Both the position numbers and the translations under genes were made by a program. From the NCBI RefSeq assembly GCF_026341855.1, contig NZ_JAPENW010000001.1, forward strand, positions 6,315,001-6,379,000: a DNA stretch of 64,000 nt, written 5' to 3'. The notes beneath the pieces are model-generated. The model was not told the origin of the DNA, made no database searches, and was given only the letters and a program-made list of their open reading frames with translations. The number at the start of each line of letters is the position of its first letter. Position 1 is the first letter of the stretch. Of this stretch, positions 34,922 through 43,409 are shown piece after piece. The DNA is from Streptomyces sp. NBC_00568. Its GTDB lineage: Bacteria > Actinomycetota > Actinomycetes > Streptomycetales > Streptomycetaceae.

Positions 34922-35398
34922 TTACCCCCTTGCAGTGGCCCCCCGGTTGTCGTCGGCATCGAGGTCCTTCTGGAGCTCGATCGCTTGGACGATGTTCCCG
35001 CTGAGCATTGTGCGGATTCTGAGATCAGTGATTCCCCATGCGTCCATGGCCTCCTCCGGGGTGAGTGTGACTGAGGCTACCCTCCGTACCGCAGGCTGAG
35101 GCCCGTGTTCCGGAGGAAGCATTCCGCTGTTGACCAACATCTCCCGCTGGTCGAGGCCAAGCACTGACGCCCATGTCGTCAGCTGCGAGGGGAGGGGGAG
35201 GGTCTTGCCTTCGAGTGTTCTGCTGATCGTCGTCAGGCTCACTCCAATCGCGATGGCCAGCTGAGCCCGGCCACCGGCTCGTGGGCGGACGTCGTACCCG
35301 GCCGCTGTCGCGGCGTTCGTGAGGTACTCGCCAACCCTCCTTGCGAGAGCTTGTCGCTCACCGCGGGACTCGTGGGGGGACTCTTCCATGCTCCGCAT
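34922..35398 (-). CDS. XRE-type helix-turn-helix regulator
   Basis: About 158 residues, MRSMEESPHESRGERQALARRVGEYL, then an XRE-like HTH at about 45-75 (RAQLAIAIGVSLTTISRTLEGKTLPLPSQL). The ATG at 35389 is an alternative. It lacks the DUF5753 domain seen in whiJ-type regulators. Two ACTTGCA half-sites 11 bases apart lie 28-45 bases upstream of the start and a larger palindrome lies further out, so autoregulation is likely. GC content is lower than average here. Confidence 0.8.
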   Translation of the reverse strand: MRSMEESPHESRGERQALARRVGEYLTNAATAAGYDVRPRAGGRAQLAIAIGVSLTTISRTLEGKTLPLPSQLTTWASVLGLDQREMLVNSGMLPPEHGPQPAVRRVASVTLTPEEAMDAWGITDLRIRTMLSGNIVQAIELQKDLDADDNRGATARG

Positions 35399-35425
35399 GC
35401 CCGGAGAGTAGCGCGCATGTATGCA

Positions 35426-35443
35426 ACTTGCACGCGACTTGCA
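35426..35443. promoter_or_regulatory. Direct ACTTGCA half-sites (candidate XRE operator)
   Basis: ACTTGCA at 35426-35432 and 35437-35443, spaced 11 bases, i.e. about one helical turn, just upstream of the XRE start. Related TGCAAGT occurs at 35611-35617. Confidence 0.55.
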
Positions 35444-35549
35444 TGCGTGCATCTTCGCAGGTCAACGGCTGTTTGGGCGTCATGCCAGGCCAAGGGGGAC
35501 GGCTCGCACTCCAGTTCCCAACAAAAAGTCCCGTCGTCATACCGGCGAA

Positions 35550-35577
35550 GCAACTTGCGTACGTGTACGCAAGTTGC
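35550..35577. promoter_or_regulatory. 28-bp palindrome built from the same half-site
   Basis: GCAACTTGCGTAC (35550-35562), centre GT, then the exact inverse (35565-35577). It contains ACTTGCG and CGCAAGT, so it is the inverted form of the half-sites near the XRE gene. It lies midway between the divergent XRE and sigma factor genes; the rest of the 415-base region has no gene. Confidence 0.7.
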
Positions 35578-35813
35578 ATATGTTGCATGACTGTGAGTTA
35601 GTCGCACGTATGCAAGTCCCTTTGAGGGGACCCTATTTGCACCGCCTCGGCATCAGCTCGACCACGTCCGGAGCTGCGAGGCATCTGCGGGGGACGCCTC
35701 GAAACCTTCGGACACGACGACCCGGTCATCCGGCGCCCGAGGCCGGCCATGCCGGAGCGGACCGTCGCAGCACCTGCCCACCGCAGTTCATCCACTCATG
35801 AACGGAGTAGGCC

Positions 35814-36395
35814 TTGATCGCCGAGGCTAACGCCGCAACACCGCGGTTCGACACTAGAGAACCGGCCCTTATCGCCCGCGCACTCGCGGGCGACCGGGAC
35901 GCGTTCGGGGAGCTCTACGCTCTGCACCACCCCGCGGTGCTGGCCTACGTACAGCGCCGTGTACGCAATCGGCAGGTCGCCGAGGACATCACCGGCGAGA
36001 CCTTTCTCAACGCCTGGATGAAACGCGGCACTTTTACCTATCGCGGCGTCGGCTTCGTCGGGTGGCTGATCACCATCGCCCGGAACAAGGTCATCGACCA
36101 TTGCAAGAGCGCGCAGCGGCGTGAGTTCGTCGTCGAGGACATGCTCGGTTTCGACGAGGACCTCACCGTCAGTACGGAGGACACCGTACTGATCGGTCTG
36201 GACGAGGAGTTGTTGCGTCAGGCGCTGGAGCAGTTGCGGCCGCCGCAACGCGAAGTCCTCACACGTCGATTCCTGATGGAGTTCTCGGTGCTCGAGACGG
36301 CGCGCCAGATGGAGCGGACCGAAGGCGCCGTGAAGACCCTCCAGTTCCGGGCTCTGGCCAAGCTGCGCAGCGAGTACCTGGGGGTGGCGGCATGA
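35814..36395 (+). CDS. ECF RNA polymerase sigma factor
   Basis: A 193-residue sigma factor with region 2 (GDRDAFGELYALHHPAVLAYVQRRV and DITGETFLNAW, with ARNKVIDHC) and region 4 (LRPPQREVLTRRFLMEFSVLETARQMERTEGAVKTLQFRAL). The start is a TTG seven bases after GGAG. Its TGA overlaps the ATG of the next gene (ATGA), implying equal production of the partner. No anti-sigma factor is apparent nearby unless the partner is one. Part of the accessory segment. Confidence 0.9.
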   Translation: MIAEANAATPRFDTREPALIARALAGDRDAFGELYALHHPAVLAYVQRRVRNRQVAEDITGETFLNAWMKRGTFTYRGVGFVGWLITIARNKVIDHCKSAQRREFVVEDMLGFDEDLTVSTEDTVLIGLDEELLRQALEQLRPPQREVLTRRFLMEFSVLETARQMERTEGAVKTLQFRALAKLRSEYLGVAA

Positions 36396-37552
36396 CCACC
36401 GTGCCCGGGATCCGTACGGCCGTCGAAGCGCATCTCGCCGAGCAACTCGGCACGTTCGCCCGGGAATTCGTCGCCGAACTGGAAGCGCAGGGGAGGCTGG
36501 TCGAGGTGGGCGGTGCCGGTGTCCTCGAACGGCTGCGGACACAGGTCGAGACGTGGCAGAACTGCCCGGAGGCCTACCACGCGGCCGTCGACACGATCGT
36601 CGAGGACTGCGGATACCCGAGTGAGGTGGCGATGAGGATCGCCACCGCCCTGAACCGCAAGGGGCTGATCCCCGGCGGCGAGGACCGCGCGCCGGAGCCG
36701 GCGCCCGAGCCCGAGCCCGAGCCCGAGCTCGAGTCCGGGCCTGGGCCTGGGCTCGAGAGTCGGCGTGCTTCCGTCCCCTCACCGAACCGCAAGGGACTCA
36801 TGCCCGTCGGCGAGGACCCCGAGCCGCGGCACGACCGTACCCCCGCGTCCTCGCCTCTGGTGCCGGCCGCACGCGGCGCGATCGTGCTGCACCTCGCCGA
36901 CCGCGGCGCCGGACGGGCCATGGTGGAGCACGGGGCGGCGCCGGTGCCCCGACGCGTCGACGGCGAGGTGCCGCGGGTCCGGCCGGCCTCCGCGCGGACG
37001 CGCGCCGTCGGATGGGGCAGCGCCTCCGCTCGCGCGGTCTCCGTCGCCGCGGCCCTGCAGTCCGACCACCTCGCGCGCCTCGAAGCCATGCAGATCAGCG
37101 CGGACGGCGAGCGGGTCACCGTGGCCATCAAGGCCACGTGCCTGGCCGACTGGGAGTACTGGCTCGACGCGATCGGGGCTCCCCGCAACGTCCGGACCAG
37201 GACGGCAGGGCACGCCCAGGTGGCAGCGGGCACTCTGGACGGAGTGGCTGTCCACCTCACCGCGCACGGTGTCCCCGAACTCCTCCAGGAAGCGAGCGAC
37301 GCCGCCGCCGACCCCTTCTACCTCTGGGGACGGATCTACGACCTCGGAATGGGGCAGGTCGACCGGGTCGACCGCATCTGGCTGTCCCTCGGCCGGCGAC
37401 AGGACGAGCGCGGGATGCCCCTGCTGATCCTGCGGGGAACGGACGGTCCTCCGTATCCGCTGGCTTCGATCGTCATGGCGCACGGCCCGCTGACGGCCAC
37501 CCCGCCCCCCTCCGAACTCCCCACCGACGGAATGGCCGGCGACAGTGCGTGA
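36392..37552 (+). CDS. Unknown protein coupled to the ECF sigma factor
   Basis: A 386-residue soluble protein. Residues 1-95 are helical; LNRKGLIPGGED near 88 and PNRKGLMPVGED near 131 are an internal duplication, separated by an acidic Pro-Glu repeat (PEPEPEPELES). The C-terminal half (about 225-365) has SDHLARLEAMQISADGERV, TAGHAQVAAGTLDGVAVHL and YPLASIVMAHGPL. I have only a vague impression that this half matches an unnamed Streptomyces hypothetical family (BN159_2729-like). No helix for membrane insertion and no zinc motif, so it is not a standard anti-sigma factor. ATGA-coupled to the sigma gene. Confidence 0.7.
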   Translation: MTTVPGIRTAVEAHLAEQLGTFAREFVAELEAQGRLVEVGGAGVLERLRTQVETWQNCPEAYHAAVDTIVEDCGYPSEVAMRIATALNRKGLIPGGEDRAPEPAPEPEPEPELESGPGPGLESRRASVPSPNRKGLMPVGEDPEPRHDRTPASSPLVPAARGAIVLHLADRGAGRAMVEHGAAPVPRRVDGEVPRVRPASARTRAVGWGSASARAVSVAAALQSDHLARLEAMQISADGERVTVAIKATCLADWEYWLDAIGAPRNVRTRTAGHAQVAAGTLDGVAVHLTAHGVPELLQEASDAAADPFYLWGRIYDLGMGQVDRVDRIWLSLGRRQDERGMPLLILRGTDGPPYPLASIVMAHGPLTATPPPSELPTDGMAGDSA

Positions 37553-37594
37553 CGACCACCGGGCGCCACCGCTTCGGCTGGCTGTTTCTCACCC

Positions 37595-37798
37595 GTGGTG
37601 CCCCGCACCTCTGCACGAGGCGACCCGAGGCCATGTGTCCACTGCGGTTCCGGGGTTGTGTACTGCACCTGGCCCAGAACATGCCTGATCTGCAGTAGGC
37701 GCGGCTGCTCGATGTGGCTGGTTTCCCACCCTCCCGGTGGCTCGCCGCGGGGGCGCCGATGGGGCACATCGGCCCTGATCCGTCCACCGATGGCGTGA
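37595..37798 (+). CDS. Possible small Cys-rich protein (uncertain)
   Basis: A 67-codon frame from GTG. Its first half has RPCVHCGSGVVYCTWPRTC followed by LICSRRGC, i.e. two CxxC pairs as in small zinc ribbons; the second half has no such structure. Codon bias is weak and no ribosome-binding site is clear. It lies in the 757-base gap between the ECF operon and the SGNH gene, which otherwise holds only a terminator-like hairpin. Confidence 0.25.
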   Translation: MVPRTSARGDPRPCVHCGSGVVYCTWPRTCLICSRRGCSMWLVSHPPGGSPRGRRWGTSALIRPPMA

Positions 37799-38015
37799 CG
37801 GTGCGAAAAGGTACGCACACGCTTTTGCCCCGGCCACGCCCGCGAGCCGTTACTGGGAGTTCCTTCGGCGGTGGTCAGGGGCGTACTTCTCAGGCCCACG
37901 CATGAGTGCTTTGATGTTGATCCCGGCTGGGTTTCCCGGCTGGCCTGTTACTTGTCATCCACTCCAGGGTGGCGAGACGGCTCCTCTCCATGCTCCGCAA
38001 AGCTGGAGGGGCCGT

Positions 38016-38050
38016 CGGCCGGGTCCGGCACACGCTGCCGGGCCCGGCCG
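38016..38050. terminator. Large hairpin, end of accessory segment
   Basis: CGGCCGGGTCCGGCA (38016-38030), loop CACGC, and the inverse at 38036-38050 with one T/G mismatch (a wobble in RNA). Placed between the convergent ECF operon and SGNH hydrolase gene. Confidence 0.65.
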
Positions 38051-38309
38051 TAGTTCCGGGGCGCGTGAGTGAGCGCATCAACAGCACTCCCGCGCTGTCA
38101 AGCGCCCCCCGTGCGCCCTGTGGCGGTCGAGGGGCGAACCGGTAGCGTCCTCTTCATGCGGAGCATGGGCCGCCGTGTCACTCGAGAGAGGGGCACGGCG
38201 GAAGCCGCCGGATCGGCGCCCCCTTCAGCCCTCGTGGCCACCGCGTTCAGCCTCCCCGGCACACGGACGTGACCCGGGATTCCTGGAGTCCCCCCGGTGG
38301 ATCACGGCC

Positions 38310-39107
38310 TCAGCCGCCGTGCCCACCCGTGACCGGACCCTCGTAGGGAAGCAGCTCCGGCCGTTTCGCCGGAAGTCCGTCACCGGACGAGCGCCCCGTC
38401 AGCCGTCGCCCGATCCACGGCAGCAGATGCCGCTGGGCGAAGCGGGCGTCGGCGCCGCGGCGGGCGACCCAGCCGGGCGGTGCCGTGGGCGCCATCGGGG
38501 TGTGCCACTCCGCGTCCTCCGCCTCGTACCCGAGGGTCTGCCAGACGGCCTCCGCGACCCGGCGGTGCCCCTCGGCGGACAGGTGCAGCCGGTCCACGTC
38601 CCACATGCGCGGGTCGGCCAGCGAGGGGGCTCCGTAGAGGTCGACGACCAGCGCGTCGTGCCGCTTCGCGAGCTCGTCGACGACGGTGAAGAGCTCCTCC
38701 ATGCGGGGCCGGAAGCGTTCGAGCACCGGACCGTTGCGGCCGGGGCTGCGCATCAGGACGAGCCGCTCGCAGGCGGGGGCGAGCCGCTCCACGGCCTCCT
38801 CGAGGAGACCGCGGACACGTCCCATGTCGACCTTGGGCCGCAGGGTGTCGTTGAGGCCGCCGACCAACGTGATCACATCGGGCCGCATGGCGGCGGCCAC
38901 GTCCACCTGCTCGGCGACGATCTGGCCGATCAGTTTGCCGCGTACCGCGAGGTTGGCGTAGCGGAATCCGGGCGTCCGGGCGGCCATCCGGCCGGCGAGG
39001 AGGTCGGCCCATCCGCGGTAGGAGCCGTCGGGCAACAGGTCCGACATGCCCTCGGTGAAGGAGTCGCCGACCGCGACAAGGCTGGTGTAGGTGGCATTCG
39101 TCTGCAT
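38310..39107 (-). CDS. SGNH/GDSL hydrolase
   Basis: A 265-residue cytoplasmic esterase-like enzyme with SGNH blocks: I AVGDSFTEG (Ser), II AVRGKLIGQ (Gly), III VGGLNDTL (Asn), V VDRLHLSAEGHRRVA (Asp-His). No signal peptide. Substrate unknown; family members deacylate lipids or sugars. The C-terminal ~45 residues (ARFAQRHLLPWIGRRLTGR) are basic, as in other streptomycete members. It is separate from the CNNM genes upstream by a repeat-containing gap. Confidence 0.9.
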   Translation of the reverse strand: MQTNATYTSLVAVGDSFTEGMSDLLPDGSYRGWADLLAGRMAARTPGFRYANLAVRGKLIGQIVAEQVDVAAAMRPDVITLVGGLNDTLRPKVDMGRVRGLLEEAVERLAPACERLVLMRSPGRNGPVLERFRPRMEELFTVVDELAKRHDALVVDLYGAPSLADPRMWDVDRLHLSAEGHRRVAEAVWQTLGYEAEDAEWHTPMAPTAPPGWVARRGADARFAQRHLLPWIGRRLTGRSSGDGLPAKRPELLPYEGPVTGGHGG

Positions 39108-39215
39108 GGCGGGAAAGATGGTAACCCGAACACATACTCATCGGTCGGTCGGGCTCCCGGGCCGGTCGACCCCGCAGGTCCTTCGGGCAGCCCCGCCCGG
39201 CGGCGGCGACAAAAC

Positions 39216-39330
39216 CCACCTCCGTCCGGACGGCCCGGGTAGGGGCGACCTCCGCCCGGACGACCCGCGATCGGCCACCTCCGCCCGGGGACCCCGCCCG
39301 GGCGATCTCGGCCCGGGAACCCCGCTCGGG
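39216..39330. repeat. Four imperfect 28-30 bp tandem repeats
   Basis: Units beginning CCACCTCCG, CGACCTCCG, CCACCTCCG and CGATCTCGG start at 39216, 39246, 39275 and 39303, each followed by a CCCGG(A/G) stretch. They fill most of the 296-base gap downstream of the CNNM gene; no gene is seen. Confidence 0.65.
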
Positions 39331-39403
39331 CGCGCCCCCGACCCGGCAGCGGTCGCCCAGCCGGGACCGCCCCCCAGCCGGGATCGTCGTCGGCCGTCGG
39401 TTC

Positions 39404-40417
39404 CTACGCCGGCTGCCCGAAGAGTTCTCTCAGGACGTCCTCCATCGTCACCAGCCCCGTGAGCCGTCCGTCGCTGCCCATGACCGCCGCGAGATGCGTA
39501 CGGCTGCGGCGCATCGCCGTCAGGACGTCGTCCAGCGGGGTGCTCTCCCGGACGCGAGCGATGGGCCGCATGTCCTCCACGCGGAACGGCACCTCGCGCG
39601 GAACGGCGTCCAGCGCGTCCTTGACGTGCAGATATCCGACGATGCGGCGGCCGTCGTCGACGACCGGGAAGCGGGAGAAGCCCGACTCGGCCGACAGCCG
39701 CTCCAGTTCCTCCGGAGTGACGCCCACGCGTGCGTAGACGACGCGTTCCACCGGGAGCACCACGTCGTGCACCGGACGGCGCCCCAGTTCCAGCGCGTCG
39801 TGCAGCCGCTCCTGGGCGCGATGGTCGATGAGCCCCGCGGCACTGGAGTCCTGGACGAGGCGGGCCAGTTCGTCGTCGGAGAAGGTCGCCGTGACCTCGT
39901 CCTTCGTCTCGACCCGCAACAGCTTCAGCAGTCCGTTGGCGAAGGCGTTGACCGTGAAGATGACCGGGCGCAGCGCGCGCGACAGCGCGACGAGCGGCGG
40001 CCCCAGTATCAGCGCCGTACGCACGGGTTCCGCGAGGGAGATGTTCTTCGGAACCATCTCGCCGAGCAGCATGTGCAGATACGTCGCCAGGGCGAGCGCG
40101 ATGACGAAGGAGACCGCGTGGCCCGCACCGGAGGGGACGCCCATCGCGTGGAACACCGGCTCCAGCAGGTGCGCGATCGCGGGCTCGGCCACGATGCCGA
40201 GCACCAGCGTGCACAGCGTGATGCCCAGCTGCGCGGTCGCGAGCAGCGCCGAGACGTGTTCGAGGCCCCAGATCACGCTTCGCGCCCGCCGGTCGCCCCG
40301 CTCGGCGTGCGGCTCGATCTGGCTGCGGCGCACCGAGATCAGCGCGAACTCGGCGCTCACGAAGAAGGCGTTCACGACGAGCGTGGCGAGCCCGATCAGC
40401 AGTTGTACGGCGGTCAT
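39404..40417 (-). CDS. CNNM/CorC-type transporter (hemolysin-like), CBS domains
   Basis: A 337-residue member of UPF0053/CNNM. An N-terminal DUF21 membrane domain has about four helices (AVQLLIGLATLVVNAFFVSAEFALI, and the LLGEMVPKNISLA motif), and paired CBS domains span about 205-330 (FPVVDDGRRIVGYLHVKDAL; DDVLTAMRRSRTHLAAVMG). The family is linked to Mg2+/Co2+ transport. The CorC-C domain is absent, unlike the upstream paralogue. Its ATG overlaps the upstream gene's TGA by four bases (ATGA). Confidence 0.9.
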   Translation of the reverse strand: MTAVQLLIGLATLVVNAFFVSAEFALISVRRSQIEPHAERGDRRARSVIWGLEHVSALLATAQLGITLCTLVLGIVAEPAIAHLLEPVFHAMGVPSGAGHAVSFVIALALATYLHMLLGEMVPKNISLAEPVRTALILGPPLVALSRALRPVIFTVNAFANGLLKLLRVETKDEVTATFSDDELARLVQDSSAAGLIDHRAQERLHDALELGRRPVHDVVLPVERVVYARVGVTPEELERLSAESGFSRFPVVDDGRRIVGYLHVKDALDAVPREVPFRVEDMRPIARVRESTPLDDVLTAMRRSRTHLAAVMGSDGRLTGLVTMEDVLRELFGQPA

Positions 40418-41739
40418 CGCGCGCCCTCCTCGGCGTCGTGCGGCGCGTGCAGCAGCACGCGTGCGGCCCGCCGCCCCGAGGCGTCCACCACGTCGAGCCG
40501 CCACCCGGCGACCTCGACGGTGTCCCCCTCGGCGGGGATGCGGCCGAGCTCGGTCGCGACGAAACCGGCCAGCGTCTCGTACGGCCCGTCGGGAACCCGC
40601 AGTCCGACGCGGGCGAGCTGGTCGGTGCGGGCGGAGCCGTCCGCCGAGTACAGCGCTCTGCCCTCGTCGTCCGTGCCGACCGGGGCGAGGTCGGGTGTCT
40701 CGTGCGGGTCGTGCTCGTCGCGTACCTCGCCGACGACCTCCTCGACGATGTCCTCCAGCGTGGCGACGCCTGCCGTACCGCCGTACTCGTCGATGATCAC
40801 GGCCATCGTGCGCTTGCCGACGAGCCGGTCCAGCAGCCGGTCGACGGTCAGTGATTCCGGTACGAGCAGCGGCTCACGCATGATCTGAGAGACGGCGGTC
40901 TGTGTCCTGCTGTCGGCCCGCACGGTCAGCACGTCCTTGATGTGCGCGACGCCGACGACCTCGTCGAGACTGCCGTGGTAGACGGGGAAGCGGGACAGGC
41001 CGGTCGCCCGGGTCGCGTTCGCCACGTCCTCGCAGGTCGCCTGGACGTCCAGGGCGATGACCTGGACGCGGGGCGTCATCACGTTCTCCGCGGTCAGGTC
41101 GGCGAGGTTGAGGGTGCGCACGAACAGCTCGGCGGTGTCCGCCTCCAGCGCGCCCTCCTTGGCGGAGTGACGGGCGAGCGCCACCAGTTCCTGGGGACCT
41201 CGGGCGGAGGCCAGCTCCTCGGCGGGCTCGAGGCCGAAGCGGCGTACGACGTGGTTCGCCGTGTTGTTGAGATGCGCGATGAACGGCCGGAACGCGGCGC
41301 TGAACCAGCGCTGCGGAGTGGCCACCCGCTTGGCCACGGCCAAGGGTGAGGAGATCGCCCAGTTCTTGGGGACCAGTTCACCGACGACCATCAGGAAGAT
41401 CGTCGAGAGCGCCGTACCGATGACCAGGGCCACCGAGCGCGAGGCGGAGGCCGGGACGCCGACCGCCTCCAGGGGACCCGCGATCAGTTTGGCGATCGAG
41501 GACTCGGACAGCATGCCGACGACCAGGTTCGTCACGGTGATGCCCAGCTGGGCGCCGGACAGCTGGAAGGTGAGGTTCCGTACGGCTTTGAGGGCGCCCG
41601 AGGCGCCTCGCTCGCCGCGCTCCACGGCACGCTCCAGCTCGCTGCGCTCGACCGTGGTCAGCGAGAACTCCGCCGCCACGAAGCCGCCGCAGGCCAGCGA
41701 CAGCAGAACCGCCACCAGCAGCAGGAACACTTCCGTCAT
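40414..41739 (-). CDS. CNNM/CorC-type transporter with CBS and CorC_HlyC domains
   Basis: A 441-residue paralogue of the next gene: DUF21 membrane domain (VFLLLVAVLLSLACGGFVAAEF; VGELVPKNWAI), two CBS domains (FPVYHGSLDEVVGVAHIKDVL; LLDRLVGKRTMAVIIDEYG) and a C-terminal CorC_HlyC domain (IPAEGDTVEVAGWRLDVVDASGRR). The family transports or senses Mg2+. GGAGG lies eight bases before the ATG. Together with the shorter gene it may form a heteromeric transporter; the 204 bases upstream hold no gene and I see no M-box riboswitch. Confidence 0.92.
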   Translation of the reverse strand: MTEVFLLLVAVLLSLACGGFVAAEFSLTTVERSELERAVERGERGASGALKAVRNLTFQLSGAQLGITVTNLVVGMLSESSIAKLIAGPLEAVGVPASASRSVALVIGTALSTIFLMVVGELVPKNWAISSPLAVAKRVATPQRWFSAAFRPFIAHLNNTANHVVRRFGLEPAEELASARGPQELVALARHSAKEGALEADTAELFVRTLNLADLTAENVMTPRVQVIALDVQATCEDVANATRATGLSRFPVYHGSLDEVVGVAHIKDVLTVRADSRTQTAVSQIMREPLLVPESLTVDRLLDRLVGKRTMAVIIDEYGGTAGVATLEDIVEEVVGEVRDEHDPHETPDLAPVGTDDEGRALYSADGSARTDQLARVGLRVPDGPYETLAGFVATELGRIPAEGDTVEVAGWRLDVVDASGRRAARVLLHAPHDAEEGAR

Positions 41740-41943
41740 CGGGTCACCTCCGTTCCATGATCGGCCAGGGACGGGGGGATCGCGCGATGTCCGGGGCAGC
41801 CGTGGGGAACACGGCTCCGGCTACTGGGAGGCTCGCCCATGGGCGGACGCTCACACCTTTCGTTGGAGGACCGATGGTCCACCAAGGGTAAAGGACGGGC
41901 AAAGGGGCCTCCTTGGCGGCCTCCGCCCGGCGCTGCGGAGCCT

Positions 41944-42369
41944 CTAGTCGGTGAGCGGCTTCACCCAGCGCCGCCAGTGCTCCTCGGGCGCATACCCGGC
42001 GGCCCGCCAGGCATGGTGGGCGATTTCGTTCTTGCGCAGCACCATGGCGTCCCCGCGCCGCCCTCCGAGCCGTACGAAACGTTCCTCCGCGGCGGCGAGC
42101 AGGGCCGAGCCGATGCCGAGGCGCCGCCGTCCGGGATGAACGGCCAGCCGGTACAGATGGCAGCGCCAGCCGTCGAAGCCGGCGATCACGGTGCCGACCA
42201 GCTCGCCGTCGCGCTCCGCCAGGAGCAGGGCCTCGGGGTCGCGGGCGACCAGCCGCTCCACGCCGTTCCGGTCGTCACTGATGCTCGTGCCCTCGGCGGC
42301 CACCTTCCAGAAGGCGAGCACGGCATCGAGGTCCTCGGGCCGCGCGGCCCGTATCCGCAAGTCGGTCAT
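41944..42369 (-). CDS. GNAT family N-acetyltransferase
   Basis: A 141-residue acetyltransferase: N-terminal LRIRAARPEDLDAVLAFW, the acetyl-CoA loop HPGRRRLGIGSALLAAAEERF and C-terminal HHAWRAAGYAPEEHWRRWVK. The final region is typical of RimI-like or small-molecule GNATs; substrate unknown. It stands alone. Confidence 0.9.
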   Translation of the reverse strand: MTDLRIRAARPEDLDAVLAFWKVAAEGTSISDDRNGVERLVARDPEALLLAERDGELVGTVIAGFDGWRCHLYRLAVHPGRRRLGIGSALLAAAEERFVRLGGRRGDAMVLRKNEIAHHAWRAAGYAPEEHWRRWVKPLTD

Positions 42370-42425
42370 GGGCCGATCCCATCACGGAGGCCGGGCGCGG
42401 GCCCCGTATTCCATCATGCGGACGG

Positions 42426-43352
42426 TCAGCGGCCGCGCAGCTCACGGACCACGGGAGCGAAGGCCTCGAGGTTCGGCTCCAGCACGGTCAGATACGAGAA
42501 TCCGAAGCGCTCGCGCCGGGCCCGCACCTGCTCGACGATCTGCTCGACCGTGCCCACCAGGACGACCGGCAGATCCAGGACCTGCGGCTCGGTCAGATGA
42601 GGGATCCGGGGCAGCCACGGCCTGATGGCGGTGCCACGGTCCTCGGTGACGCCGACGATCTGGATCAGCAGGTTGAGCTCGGCGGGTTCCTCGCGGGAGG
42701 CGGCCGCCTTCCGGTAGAGCGCGACGCGTTCGTCGAGTTCGCCGGCCGTGATCGGCTCCAGGGTGCCGTCCTGCCGGGTGCGCGCACCCGTGAACGACAC
42801 GATGTCGGCGTGCTCCGCGGCGATACGGAGCATCCGGTCGCCGTTGGCTCCGATCAGCAGCGGCACCCGCGGCTCCGGTGCGGTCGGAGGCCCGGAAGCC
42901 TCACTGCCGGGCCGAGGCGGCACGTGTGGGACCAGACCGGAGCCGAGGGGACCGAGGATCCGCCCCAACTCCTCGACCGTGTGCCGAAGACGGTCGACGC
43001 GCTCGCGCGCGGTGCCCCAGGGCAGACCCGCCGTCTCGTGCTCCGCCGGTACGTATCCGGTGCCGAGGCCGAGTTCGAGACGGCCGCCCGTCAGCGCGTT
43101 CGTGGTGGCCACCTCACGGGCCAGCAGGGTGGGGTTCCAGAAGGCCGCGTTGAGCACGAACGTGCCCAGCCGCGGCCGCTCGGTCGCCTCGGCGGCGGCG
43201 ACCAGCGAGGGGAACGGGGCGGGCATGCCCAGATGGTCCGCCACGGTGATCACGTCGTAGCCGAGCTCCTCGGCGCGGCGGCACTTGGCGCGCCACTCGG
43301 CGGCGGACGCCGGGGTGAGCAGGCTGACACCGAAACGGAACGGGCGTGACAT
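42426..43352 (-). CDS. F420-dependent LLM-class oxidoreductase
   Basis: A 308-residue luciferase-like monooxygenase of the F420 subgroup. FRFGVSLLTPASAAEWRAKCRRAEELGYDVI, the TVADHLG segment and GGRLELGLGTGYVPAEHE are characteristic. The C-terminus IVEQVRARRERFGFSYLTV is typical. Substrate unknown. Together with the F420 reductase-like gene at 23.8 kb it shows active F420 chemistry. Start ATG 43352. Confidence 0.9.
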   Translation of the reverse strand: MSRPFRFGVSLLTPASAAEWRAKCRRAEELGYDVITVADHLGMPAPFPSLVAAAEATERPRLGTFVLNAAFWNPTLLAREVATTNALTGGRLELGLGTGYVPAEHETAGLPWGTARERVDRLRHTVEELGRILGPLGSGLVPHVPPRPGSEASGPPTAPEPRVPLLIGANGDRMLRIAAEHADIVSFTGARTRQDGTLEPITAGELDERVALYRKAAASREEPAELNLLIQIVGVTEDRGTAIRPWLPRIPHLTEPQVLDLPVVLVGTVEQIVEQVRARRERFGFSYLTVLEPNLEAFAPVVRELRGR

Positions 43353-43378
43353 GAACGTTCCCTCCCTGTCGGGGACCT

Positions 43379-43402
43379 GCCCCGGTCCGGGTGGACCGGG
43401 GC
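43379..43402. terminator. 10-bp hairpin after the ABC permease gene
   Basis: GCCCCGGTCC (43379-43388), loop GGGT, and its exact inverse at 43393-43402, just past the permease stop. Confidence 0.75.
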
Positions 43403-43409
43403 GAGCCGG

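Noticed and set aside
35616..35631. GTCCC-TTTGAG-GGGAC as a terminator
   Set aside because: Five-bp arms, no T-run, and no gene ends there on either strand.
41740..41943. An M-box (Mg2+) or yybP-ykoY riboswitch before the CNNM operon
   Set aside because: Only isolated GGTGAGG-like words; the ordered conserved blocks are missing.
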